From Desmonostoc muscorum LEGE 12446 (lineage in GTDB: Bacteria; Cyanobacteriota; Cyanobacteriia; Cyanobacteriales; Nostocaceae), in assembly GCF_015207005.2 (NCBI RefSeq), contig NZ_JADEXS020000001.1, positions 124,001 through 188,000 of the forward strand: DNA of 64,000 nt, written 5' to 3'. Under the pieces are notes generated by a model. It made no database searches. It was given only the letters and a program-made list of their open reading frames with translations, and had not been told where the DNA came from. Shown one piece after another: positions 55,795 to 63,348 of this stretch (position 1 is the first letter of the stretch; every line of letters starts with the position of its first letter). The position numbers were made by a program, and so were the translations under genes.

Positions 55795-55953
55795 AGTTTT
55801 GCTGCTGAACTTGCATTTGCTACTTTCCCTTCAACAATCGCTCTACCTTGTTGGGTTTCATACAGGGCATCATTAGCTTGTTTCTTAGTGGTTGTTATTT
55901 GTTGTCCTAGCGTTTCTGTCTGCTTGTTTAGCTGAGAAAAATCTTTTGGGGTG
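55791..55953 (-). pseudogene. C-terminal fragment of a helical protein
   Basis: An open frame of about 54 codons without a start (DFSQLNKQTETLGQQITTT, then KKQANDALYETQQGRAIVEG). It is cut off just before a 37-bp imperfect palindrome (55958-55994) and stops in a four-base overlap with the next gene. Probably the tail of a coiled-coil, phage-like protein. Confidence 0.5.
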
Positions 55954-55957
55954 AATC

Positions 55958-55994
55958 AATTGCTCACGCGTGAACGCTACGCGTCAGCAATTGA
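55958..55994. repeat. Imperfect palindrome CAATTGCTCACGCGT...ACGCGTCAGCAATTG
   Basis: Two 15-bp arms match at 14 positions around a short centre (GAACGCT). This type of palindrome (with ACGCGT) recurs in Nostocales genomes. It marks the breakpoint where the preceding fragment is lost. Confidence 0.6.
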
Positions 55995-56045
55995 ATGACT
56001 CAAACACTTTCTTTCCTTGGACTTGTCAAAAATAGCACAACGAAA

Positions 56046-56132
56046 ATGCAAATTAAAACTATTTCCTACCAACGGGTAGTCAACCTGGGAAGTTACGAAA
56101 GCAAGAGGTTAGCGCAATATCGGAACTACTAG
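56046..56132 (+). pseudogene. N-terminal fragment of a YQRVxNLG-type small gene, fused to cas1
   Basis: Begins MQIKTISYQRVVNLGSYESK and then runs out of frame into cas1 sequence. The start resembles small proteins widespread on cyanobacterial plasmids and chromosomes. It marks the recombination point that removed the start of cas1. Confidence 0.5.
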
Positions 56133-57068
56133 AACGACATATACCTCTTACTTTTCTCACGGAAAATGGTCGTTATTTGGGAAGAATAGAACCAGAAGTG
56201 ACTAAAAACATCTTTGTGCGTAAAGCCCAATGGCAAGCAGCTGGTGAATCAGCCCAAGCAATTCATGTAGTACAAGGTTTTGTGCGCGGGAAGTTGAAAA
56301 ACTATCGTAACTTGCTTATTCGTCGTCAACGTGAAAGCTCAGGGTTAGATTTATCTGTGAATATAACACGTTTAGAACAAGCGATCGCACCAATCGAGAC
56401 TACCACAAATATTAATTCACTACGCGGTTTAGAAGGTGCTGGAAGTGCTGCTTATTTTGGTTGCTTCGACCAATTAATTCGCACTACAGAATTTAGTTTT
56501 AATAAACGTGTCCGCCGTCCTCCAACCGATCCGGTTAATTCTTTACTCAGCTTTGGTTATTCATTATTGCGGCATGATATTCAAGGTGCTGTCAACATTG
56601 CCGGATTCGATCCATATTTGGGATATTTGCACTGCGATCGCTACGGTAGACCATCATTGGCATTAGACTTAATGGAAGAATTTCGTCCCTTGGTAGTAGA
56701 CGCAATATAGGACTCATATCTGATTTCTGAACAAGATTTCAGATAAAACCCTAGATAAAACGGGCTTTTCAGTCTCAGTATGTTTTCAGAAATCAAATCG
56801 GAGTCCTATAGTATTGTCTGTATTAAATAAGCAGTTGTTGACAAAAGCAGATTTCCTGACAGAACCCTTGAGTGAAGCAGTTTCGCTAACACCAGAAGGG
56901 CGAAAAAGATTTTTGCAGCAATATGCACAAAAGAAACAATCCGAGTTTAAACATCCTGTATTCGGACGCAAATGTACTTATCAAGAAGCATTTGAACTAC
57001 AGGCTAGATTGCTAGCCAAATACTTGATGGGTGAAACCGAAAAATATCCACCATTAGTTTTGAAGTAG
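56105..57068 (+). pseudogene. cas1: cas1, broken by N-terminal truncation and a MITE
   Basis: The Cas1 frame can be read from EVSAISELLERHIPLTFLTE through GRIEPEVTKNIFVRKAQWQA, GLEGAGSAAYFGCF (glutamate metal ligand), SFGYSLLRHDIQGA and GFDPYLGYLHCDRYGRPSLA (histidine ligand) to DLMEEFRPLVVDAI. There it meets a MITE at 56708. After the MITE it resumes as VLSVLNKQLLTKADFLTEPL to a natural stop at 57068. About 60 N-terminal residues are absent. Cas1 integrates new spacers, so adaptation should be lost. Confidence 0.9.
56708..56808. mobile_element. 101-bp MITE inserted in cas1, TA target duplication
   Basis: The ends are TAGGACTCATATCTGATTTC and, inverted, TAGGACTCCGATTTGATTTC, with TA repeats at 56706-56707 and 56809-56810. 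Removing the element and one TA restores the cas1 frame (DAIVLSVLN). The TA target and length fit an IS630/mariner-derived MITE. A relative lies at 46361-46487. Confidence 0.9.
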
Positions 57069-57090
57069 AAATCGGAGAAGAAAACTAGCA

Positions 57091-57378
57091 ATGAATGTTG
57101 TTGTGTCTTATGATATTTCAGAAGATAAACGTCGCACCAAAATTCACAAAGTTCTCAAGTCCTATGGACAGTGGGTACAGTTCAGTGTATTTGAATGCCA
57201 TCTCACCGATACACAGTACGCAAAATTGCGATCGCGCTTGAACAAGTTAATCAAGCCGGAAACCGATAGTATCCTCTTTTACTTTATATGTGCCTGCTGT
57301 CTAAGTAAAGTTGAACGTATTGGTGGGGAAAAAATTCGTGATGACTCTATTTTCTTTGCCGAATGCGCGGATGGGTAG
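57091..57378 (+). CDS. cas2: CRISPR-associated Cas2
   Basis: 95 residues: NVVVSYDISEDKRRTKIHKV, then YGQWVQFSVFECHLTDTQYA and a beta-rich C-terminus. The ferredoxin-like fold and the aspartate at DIS fit Cas2, partner of Cas1 in spacer capture. It is intact although cas1 upstream is broken. The CRISPR array starts 212 bp downstream; the gap probably contains the leader. Confidence 0.92.
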   Translation: MNVVVSYDISEDKRRTKIHKVLKSYGQWVQFSVFECHLTDTQYAKLRSRLNKLIKPETDSILFYFICACCLSKVERIGGEKIRDDSIFFAECADG

Positions 57379-57589
57379 GTGTTCAAAACGAAATTGGAGG
57401 AAGTAACCTTCAAATTCGCCTGGTGCAAGAGTTTTGGGGAAAATAGCTAAGAAAGTACCCGCGCACCTTACACAGACTACGTTCTAGCTATTTTCCTCAA
57501 ACCCAATGTCAATTTCACATGCTATCATTACTGCATCCGCGCTACCGAACCTTGAAAACCAAATACAAACTGTGTTTCAGGCTACCGCA
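57379..57589 (+). promoter_or_regulatory. Probable CRISPR leader
   Basis: 211 bp without a gene between cas2 and the first repeat. Its position, and the degenerate repeat at the other end of the array (61390-61426), point to this side as the leader end. Confidence 0.5.
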
Positions 57590-57769
57590 GTTGAAATTTC
57601 ACTTACTCCCTATTAGGGATTGAAACCGCTTAACCATTAACAAACTAGCAGCTGATGAAGGTTGAAATTTCACTTACTCCCTATTAGGGATTGAAACTTT
57701 GCCTCAATCCTTCTCTATCTGCTAATGCTATCGTTGAAATTTCACTTACTCCCTATTAGGGATTGAAAC
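57590..57769 (+). CRISPR. CRISPR array, leader-proximal part (3 repeats)
   Basis: Three identical 37-bp repeats at 57590-57626, 57661-57697 and 57733-57769. Each begins GTTGAAATTTCACTTACTCC and ends TAGGGATTGAAAC. Spacers are 34 and 35 bp. The third spacer starts at 57770 but is cut after 22 bp by a transposon. Repeats ending ATTGAAAC are typical of cyanobacterial type I/III systems. No interference genes are in the window. Confidence 0.97.
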
Positions 57770-57791
57770 GACTTATTTTACCCAGTTCTCT

Positions 57792-57962
57792 TGTCACTTT
57801 ACCGACATGATGGCAGTAAAGTGGAAGCAGACGATGGCAGTAAATGCACCTCAAAGGTTGATTACTTCGTGATGTAGAAAATGCGCTGGCAGAAAATCCA
57901 TGAAAGAGTGGAAGCAGACGATGGCAGTAAGTATAAAAATGGAAGCACAATCGTGGCAGTAA
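57792..57962 (+). repeat. Left end of the Tn7-like element with transposase-binding repeats
   Basis: Besides the terminal ATGATGGCAGTAA, a GTGGAAGCAG...TGGCAGTAA unit of about 23 bp occurs at 57821-57843 and 57908-57930 (identical), and a looser copy at 57939-57962. Spacing and number fit TnsB-binding sites. From 57963 to 58349 there is no clear gene apart from a 39-codon frame (58060-58179) of doubtful value. Confidence 0.8.
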
Positions 57963-58349
57963 GTATGTGCCACCAGTAAAAATCAAGAAAACCCTTATGT
58001 ATCAACGGTTGTTAGGTTTACTGTATAAAAGCATTTACCCTACTTTAGGAGTGAGAATGTGAATATGGAAGTAGAAAATGCCGATGACATCAGTAGCAAT
58101 GCGGTAAAAATAGCAGATAATATCATATACAAATACTGGGAAAAAACCAATTTTAATGATTGTTTATTCAGACTGTAGAAAGCAGGAAATAGCAGTCCAG
58201 GCAAAGGTTGTAAAGACTAATAGGATGGTTTTATGGAAGTAGGTAGTGTCAGTAAGTAGAAAGAATTAACGATTCTTAAATTTTGGAAGAAAAATATTGG
58301 CTTAAATATAAGTATGCAATTAAGGTAGAAATTGCATACCGAGGTAGCA

Positions 58350-59162
58350 ATGTTGACAGAAGGTGAGTTTAGCTCATGGTCTGCATCACTCTCATTGTCA
58401 TCACAGCAGTATGGAATGATTCAAAGTATACGGAGTTCTCCACCTTCCAGACGAGTCAGGGGAAGGGTTGGGAATGTTGTCGGGCGATATCCCAGTAAAA
58501 AAATGGGAGTGATAATTCAGTTTGAGAGCCACCGGAACGAATTGGCACGAATATATGAAATGGAATATGACCCAGAGGTTTTAGAATATTACGACCAACC
58601 ACCAAAAATCAAATTGCAATACTGCTGTTTAAATGGAAGACAAATAGGAGTATTACATACACCAGACTTTTTTGTAATTAGACGAGATCAGGCAGGTTGG
58701 TCAGAATGTAAAACAGCAGATGAACTGGAAAAATTAGCATCAAAAATGCCAAATCGTTACCAGTCAGATAGTAACGGCAATTGGCGATGTCCCCCAGGAG
58801 AAGAGTTTGCCAAAAATTGGGGATTATATTATCAAGTTTGCTCCGACCAAGAAATTAATTGGAGGAAACAGAGAAATCTCTATTTTTTAGAAGATTATTT
58901 ATCGGATAAATTAGAAGTTCCCACACAAGAGATAGTTGAAACAATCAAAATAATCTCCGCTAGTCCAGGAATAAAATTATCAGAGTTAATTGCAGCAGGA
59001 ATCAATGCAGATTACATATATAAATTGATAGCAGACCAAAGGATATATGTGGACTTAGAATCATCCGCGCTATGCTCAGAAGCAGAAAGAGTGAGTTTTA
59101 AAATTCCCTATAAAACCACCAGAGACCAGAAAAATTATTCCCGAAGAAATTCAACCATATGA
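58350..59162 (+). CDS. tnsA: TnsA-like endonuclease, 3' end fused out of frame to a TnsB remnant
   Basis: About 270 residues from ATG 58350 (GAGGTAG site upstream). The nuclease core is visible: FESHRNELARIYEMEYDPEV, LEYYDQPPKIKL, then HTPDFFVIRRD and WSECKT, giving the acidic and lysine residues expected of TnsA. The C-terminal part (about 195-255) has a helix-turn-helix look. From about 59100 a second frame reads IIPEEIQPYEEFW and stops just before tnsC; I take this as the tail of TnsB, so nearly all of tnsB has been deleted. Confidence 0.75.
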   Translation: MLTEGEFSSWSASLSLSSQQYGMIQSIRSSPPSRRVRGRVGNVVGRYPSKKMGVIIQFESHRNELARIYEMEYDPEVLEYYDQPPKIKLQYCCLNGRQIGVLHTPDFFVIRRDQAGWSECKTADELEKLASKMPNRYQSDSNGNWRCPPGEEFAKNWGLYYQVCSDQEINWRKQRNLYFLEDYLSDKLEVPTQEIVETIKIISASPGIKLSELIAAGINADYIYKLIADQRIYVDLESSALCSEAERVSFKIPYKTTRDQKNYSRRNSTI

Positions 59163-59174
59163 GGAGTTTTGGTA

Positions 59175-59836
59175 ATGCATTCTCCCGCAGGCTTATCCCA
59201 AGAGTTATTAACAGCATCTGATGCGGATAAAATAAATTATTTTACTAACTTTACAGTAGTACATCGGCTTTTAAAGCAAGCTTATGAAGAATTGTTAGAT
59301 GCGGTGAACAATCCAGGGGGTGCATCATTAATTTTCTTGTTTGGTCCTACAGGTGTGGGAAAAACAACCCTCTTATCTCAAGTAATGAAAATCATCTTTG
59401 AACAAAACCAAGGTTTAATGATGCAAGATTTAGCATATCTTCCCATTGCGGGAGTAGAAGCGCGTTCTCCAGACAGCGGTTCTTTTGATTGGAAAGATTA
59501 CTACAAAAGCGTTTTAATTGCTTTAAGAGAACCATTTGCTGATTATAAGGTTAGAGTATCTAGTAGTCGGGTTTATGCTAGTGGTAGCGAACAAAAAACA
59601 GTAAAAGTTAAGCCTAACCTCGGTGATTTACGAGCTGATGTAGAGTATATATTTAGACAGAGACAGTTAAAAATTTTTCTAGTTGATGAAGCGCAACGTT
59701 TTGCCAAAATAGCTTAAATGAGGAAGTAGCTGACAACCATTCATCGGCAGATTCGGCAACGAAAATCAAACGCCAAAAACACTATCCTGGCGAACGAAAT
59801 CCCAAAAGAGATATTGTTGGAGGTGGAAATGCTTGA
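59175..59836 (+). pseudogene. tnsC: TnsC-like AAA ATPase with an internal deletion and frameshift
   Basis: From ATG 59175 (MHSPAGLSQELLTASDADKI) the frame has a Walker A motif (FGPTGVGKTTLL) and a Walker B motif (KIFLVDEAQRF), then stops at 59717. From there another frame carries a basic tail (KIKRQKHYPGERNPKRDIVG) that ends at 59836, overlapping the start of tniQ. The region between Walker B and this tail, with the sensor and arginine finger motifs, is missing. TnsC normally links the target selector to the transposase, so this element cannot be self-mobile. Confidence 0.8.
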
Positions 59837-61040
59837 TAATCAATTGAACTTAAAACCCCCTTGGTATACTCAACAAATAGATGTACCACAACGTAGTCAT
59901 TTATATCCTTTAAAACCACTATTATTAGGAACAGCGTTTACTGAAAGTTTGACCAGCTACATTACACGTTTAGCTGCAACTCACCAAATTCCCACAGGAA
60001 TTTTACTGGCTCAGGAATTAGCCCCTAAAATTAATCGCTATAAAGGACCAAATCCAGATAGTTTATCACAGATATTTTTCCACATCTTTTTTAACCAAAC
60101 AGGTGCATGGAATGGAACTGGAACTATGGCACTTGAGCCTTTATTAGTTTTACAAAAGCTAACTCAACAGCCTATCTTAAAATATTTAACATTAATACCT
60201 TGGTCAAAAGTTGTACCAACTAGAAATCTCTTGCGTAAATATAAGGCTTGGTGTCCGTTATGTTATTCGGAATGGAGCAACAATGGTCTTCCACTTTACG
60301 AGCCATTAATTTGGTCTATTTCAACAGTTAAAATTTGTTCTAGACATCAGTATCCTTTAATGAATTATTGTCCCAACTGTGGTCAAAATGTTTACTTGTT
60401 AGCTTGGAATACTAAAAATGGATTTTGCTGTAGATGTCATTATTGGTTGGGTACAGCTTGTTCAATGCTAGAATCAAAATTCTATCATACCGAAGAAGGA
60501 GAATGGCACAATTTTGTTGCCCAACAAGTTGGAGAACTAATTGCTCAAACACCATATTTAATTGAACCACCAAATCGAGAATCAGTCGCTCTAGCTATAA
60601 ATAAGTGTATTGATGTTGTGACTCAGGGTAATGCTAAAGCTTTTGCCGAACAAATGCATTTAAGTCTTACTGTTCCTAGAGATTGGCGTGTTGGCAATGC
60701 ATTGCCTCAACTTAATAAACTATTACGTGTATGCTACCGATTATCAATTTCTCTAATTGATGTTTATCTCGGCCGCCTTAATCTTGATAGCTCTATAGTT
60801 TTAAAGGATTTACCATTATCCGAACAATACTCTCAAACTAATCGCCCATTTGATCTAAATAAAGTGCGTTCCTTTTTAGAACTACATCAAGAATCTTTTC
60901 CACCCCAATCGCTCAAACACCTTGCATTCCAAATTGGTTATGACTCAGCTGATTTGTCCCGACACTTACCCGATTTGTGTCGTCGAATATCTGCACGTTA
61001 TAAATTACACACCAAATCTTGTTTAAAACCCCGTGTATAA
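59829..61040 (+). CDS. TniQ/TnsD-family target-selection protein
   Basis: About 403 residues from ATG 59829, overlapping the tnsC tail. The TniQ domain (ESLTSYITRLAATHQIPTG) is followed by paired zinc-finger motifs: CPLC...CSRH, CPNC and CCRCHYWLG. A helix-turn-helix is seen at the C-terminus (LKHLAFQIGYDSADLSRHLP). TniQ/TnsD proteins choose the insertion site, either by binding an attachment sequence or with a CRISPR effector. It is the only transposition gene of the element that looks fully intact. Confidence 0.88.
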   Translation: MLDNQLNLKPPWYTQQIDVPQRSHLYPLKPLLLGTAFTESLTSYITRLAATHQIPTGILLAQELAPKINRYKGPNPDSLSQIFFHIFFNQTGAWNGTGTMALEPLLVLQKLTQQPILKYLTLIPWSKVVPTRNLLRKYKAWCPLCYSEWSNNGLPLYEPLIWSISTVKICSRHQYPLMNYCPNCGQNVYLLAWNTKNGFCCRCHYWLGTACSMLESKFYHTEEGEWHNFVAQQVGELIAQTPYLIEPPNRESVALAINKCIDVVTQGNAKAFAEQMHLSLTVPRDWRVGNALPQLNKLLRVCYRLSISLIDVYLGRLNLDSSIVLKDLPLSEQYSQTNRPFDLNKVRSFLELHQESFPPQSLKHLAFQIGYDSADLSRHLPDLCRRISARYKLHTKSCLKPRV

Positions 61041-61078
61041 TATTTATGATCTTCCGTGCCTTTATACTTTCTTTCCTT

Positions 61079-61154
61079 TGTGGAAGCACTTCATGGCAGT
61101 GCCCTTGTGGAAGCACTTCGTGGCAGTTACTGCCATCAAGTGGTTCAAGTAACA
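61079..61154 (+). repeat. Right end of the Tn7-like element
   Basis: Two near-identical 22-bp units (TGTGGAAGCACTTC...TGGCAGT) at 61079-61100 and 61106-61127, then TTACTGCCATCA at 61127-61138 and the terminal ACA at 61154. The inner units lie in the same orientation on the plus strand as those of the left end, whereas the outermost repeats are inverted. Confidence 0.8.
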
Positions 61155-61169
61155 TCTCTAGCAATTAAT

Positions 61170-61426
61170 GTTGAAATTTCACTTACTCCCTATTAGGGAT
61201 TGAAACCCCTGATTTTTACTATTAATTAATTCCAATTTAATTGTTGAAATTTCACTTACTCCCTATTAGGGATTGAAACTTCCCCTGTGGTTCCCACGAT
61301 TGTGGTGTTTTTGGTTGAAATTTCACTTACTCCCTATTAGGGATTGAAACTTCAACTTGAGAATCTTCAAGCTCTGCATTTGCTAAAGAGTTGAAATTTC
61401 ACTTACTCACTATTAGGGATTGAAAC
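61170..61426 (+). CRISPR. CRISPR array, leader-distal part (4 repeats)
   Basis: Repeats at 61170-61206, 61243-61279, 61314-61350 and 61390-61426, identical to the three at 57590-57769 except that the last has one base change (C to A at repeat position 20), as is usual at the leader-distal end. Spacers are 36, 34 and 39 bp. The 10 bp at 61160-61169 are the rest of spacer 3. The original array had seven repeats and six spacers. Confidence 0.97.
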
Positions 61427-61455
61427 ACTGAGATTCATGATGTCGAATTTGAATT

Positions 61456-61559
61456 AGACGCGATAAATCGCCGTCTCTACAAAAAATTGATTATTGTAGA
61501 GACGGCGATTTATCGCGTCTCTTGCCTTAACCGGATCGCGTCTCTTGCCTTAACCGGAT
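61456..61559. repeat. 27-bp perfect inverted repeat plus 23-bp tandem duplication
   Basis: AGACGCGATAAATCGCCGTC at 61456 starts an arm whose exact complement ends at 61520; 11 bp lie between the arms. The unit CGCGTCTCTTGCCTTAACCG is then tandemly duplicated (61514-61536 and 61537-61559). The inverted word is a common cyanobacterial repeat. The hairpin could terminate transcripts of the DUF1400 gene. Confidence 0.75.
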
Positions 61560-61566
61560 TGCAAAA

Positions 61567-63348
61567 TTACATAAAAATCATCACATTCAGTAACGAAACA
61601 CCAATATCCAGCATCCAAAATCCGAAGCTAACTATGGTGTTTGGAACTTTTTTTTTTAAAGGGTTGCCTCCTTGAATATCCAGCACTTGTGCTAATTCAG
61701 TTGTATTCAATGACTTCACGAGACTCAAACCAAGAGACTTACTAGAAATACTTTGAGTGTAGCTGGCGTTGAGATAAGGAATGTATTGTGACTTTCCTGC
61801 AACATAAGTTTGGAAGAAAGGCAAACTTAAAACATTCATATAACGACGCGCTTGGGAAGCATCGCCAATCATTTCAGCAGGTAATGATACTTGTTGATTT
61901 GTAGGGTTAGCGTTACCAATGGTGGAAAAATGGGTGGCACCTACAAGCATGACTAGATATTTTTGTGGATTTGCCAGCGACGAGAAAGGTAGAATTTGCT
62001 CGTATAAAGCCGGTGCAACAGTATCATCACTACTGCTGACAATCATCACTGGAGTTTTGATTTGATTTAAGCCAGCTTGACCGAAAATAGAACTGGTAAT
62101 TGGATTAACTGCGATCGCCGCTTTGACTCTCTCATCCCGCAGGTTATAATCTTTGCCAGAGTTATTAATACTCAATTCCAAAGCGCGACACTGGAGCAGT
62201 AAGGACATATTCCAGGTTTTTTCCAGTCCTGCTAGTTGACAGTCTTGTTTTAGCTGCTCAAAGTTGATTTTAGCGCCTGCCAACGCCAAGGCTGTGTAGC
62301 CTCCCAAAGATTGACCAAATACGCCAACGTTTTGCACATTGAACCGATTTTTAAACCGTGAATCAGATTGGTTAGCTTTTTCCAATTGATTCAATACATA
62401 TGTAATATCTAAAGGTCGGTCTTCAAATTCACTTGGTTGTGCTAAGTCATTGGCGTGTTTATTCAACAGCAAACGCAATTTTTTAATATCGCTACTAGGA
62501 TGATTGGGAACAGCTACAACAAATCCATAGGAAGCTAAGTGAGTAGCTAAATATTGAAAGTTGCTGCTGTCTAAACCCAAGCCGTGAGAAATCACAATTA
62601 CAGGTGCGGGAGTTTGAATTTTGGGAATGTAAACATCAGTTAATAAAAGCCGATGCCGCCTTGAATCAAAAAACTTTAAGGTATATTTTTGTGACTTAAA
62701 CTTTCCCGGAATTTGTAAGTTAGGTAATTGTGATAAATTTGGTTGTTGGATGTTAGCAGCTTCGATTTTTGACTTTTGGGAAACTACCGCGATCGCTTGC
62801 TGGGTTTGATTAACAAGTTTGTCCAGTTCTGTAGCTATTCCGAAAGTCTGCGCTACATCAAGGTGAATGCTGCTGCTAGGATATTTACGTAACACATTTA
62901 AAAGTGTTAAGCCTCCTGATTCAGCAGAGGCTGAAATCAGCGCCGATCGCAAAGCACCAAATTCTGATTCTGGTTGAGGAGATTTGGTTTTAATCGCTTG
63001 CGCCAACCGATGCAGCAAAAATTCTCCTTGGGATGTGTACAGAAGTTGCGAAACCACTGCCGGAGTAACTTCCACACGATTAAGTAAAATCCGCCGCAAT
63101 TCCTGAAGCTTTTCAACAGGTAAATATTGTTGATATGCTGCTAAATCATCGTCAATTACACCTGTTTTGGCGTAGTTTTCTAAAGCTGTGACTGAAATCG
63201 AAAGCTCTAGAGCTGAATAAGACGCATAAATGCGTTCTGCTGCCGATACAGAATTACTAATTCCAAATGTTGGCAGCACCATTGAAAGAACCAGCAACAG
63301 GAAATTTTTTCTCAGGGTGCTGGCCCAATTACCAAACAAACTATTCAT
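61567..63348 (-). CDS. Exported DUF1400 / alpha-beta hydrolase
   Basis: 593 residues. A signal peptide (LLLVLSMVLPTFGISNSVSA) is followed by the cyanobacterial DUF1400 domain (about 36-170) and an alpha/beta hydrolase domain (about 230-520). The latter has the nucleophile motif VGVFGQSLGGY, an acidic residue in VSSSDDTVAP and the histidine in VGATHFSTIG; VIVISHGLG is the oxyanion region. It is probably a lipase, esterase or lactonase outside the cytoplasm. The last about 25 residues (VPNTIVSFGFWMLDIGVSLL...) are encoded by an intergenic repeat. Confidence 0.9.
   Translation of the reverse strand: MNSLFGNWASTLRKNFLLLVLSMVLPTFGISNSVSAAERIYASYSALELSISVTALENYAKTGVIDDDLAAYQQYLPVEKLQELRRILLNRVEVTPAVVSQLLYTSQGEFLLHRLAQAIKTKSPQPESEFGALRSALISASAESGGLTLLNVLRKYPSSSIHLDVAQTFGIATELDKLVNQTQQAIAVVSQKSKIEAANIQQPNLSQLPNLQIPGKFKSQKYTLKFFDSRRHRLLLTDVYIPKIQTPAPVIVISHGLGLDSSNFQYLATHLASYGFVVAVPNHPSSDIKKLRLLLNKHANDLAQPSEFEDRPLDITYVLNQLEKANQSDSRFKNRFNVQNVGVFGQSLGGYTALALAGAKINFEQLKQDCQLAGLEKTWNMSLLLQCRALELSINNSGKDYNLRDERVKAAIAVNPITSSIFGQAGLNQIKTPVMIVSSSDDTVAPALYEQILPFSSLANPQKYLVMLVGATHFSTIGNANPTNQQVSLPAEMIGDASQARRYMNVLSLPFFQTYVAGKSQYIPYLNASYTQSISSKSLGLSLVKSLNTTELAQVLDIQGGNPLKKKVPNTIVSFGFWMLDIGVSLLNVMIFM

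Larger units (their letters stand above)
57792..61154 (+). mobile_element. Tn7-like transposon inside a CRISPR spacer (3363 bp)
   Basis: The left end TGTCACTTTACCGACATGAT and the right end (reverse complement TGTTACTTGAACCACTTGAT) are terminal inverted repeats matching at 23 of 28 bp. They begin and end TGT...ACA and are flanked by TCTCT on both sides (57787-57791; 61155-61159), the 5-bp duplication of Tn7-type transposition. Removing it joins a 32-bp spacer, in line with its neighbours. Contents: tnsA-like, a tnsB remnant, a deleted tnsC and tniQ/tnsD-like genes, all plus strand. It should be non-autonomous. Confidence 0.95.

Noticed and set aside
57756-57986. Minus-strand frame at the left end of the Tn7-like element
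   Set aside because: Consists of translated end repeats (HRLLPLFHG..., CHRLLPLY...) and part of a CRISPR repeat.
60913-61164. Minus-strand frame at the right end of the Tn7-like element
   Set aside because: Antisense to the end of tniQ and built from terminal repeats (CHEVLPQ twice).
57590-61426. Idea that the element is a complete CRISPR-guided transposon carrying its own array
   Set aside because: The target duplication and ends place both array parts outside the element, and no effector gene (Cas12k or Cascade) is present inside.
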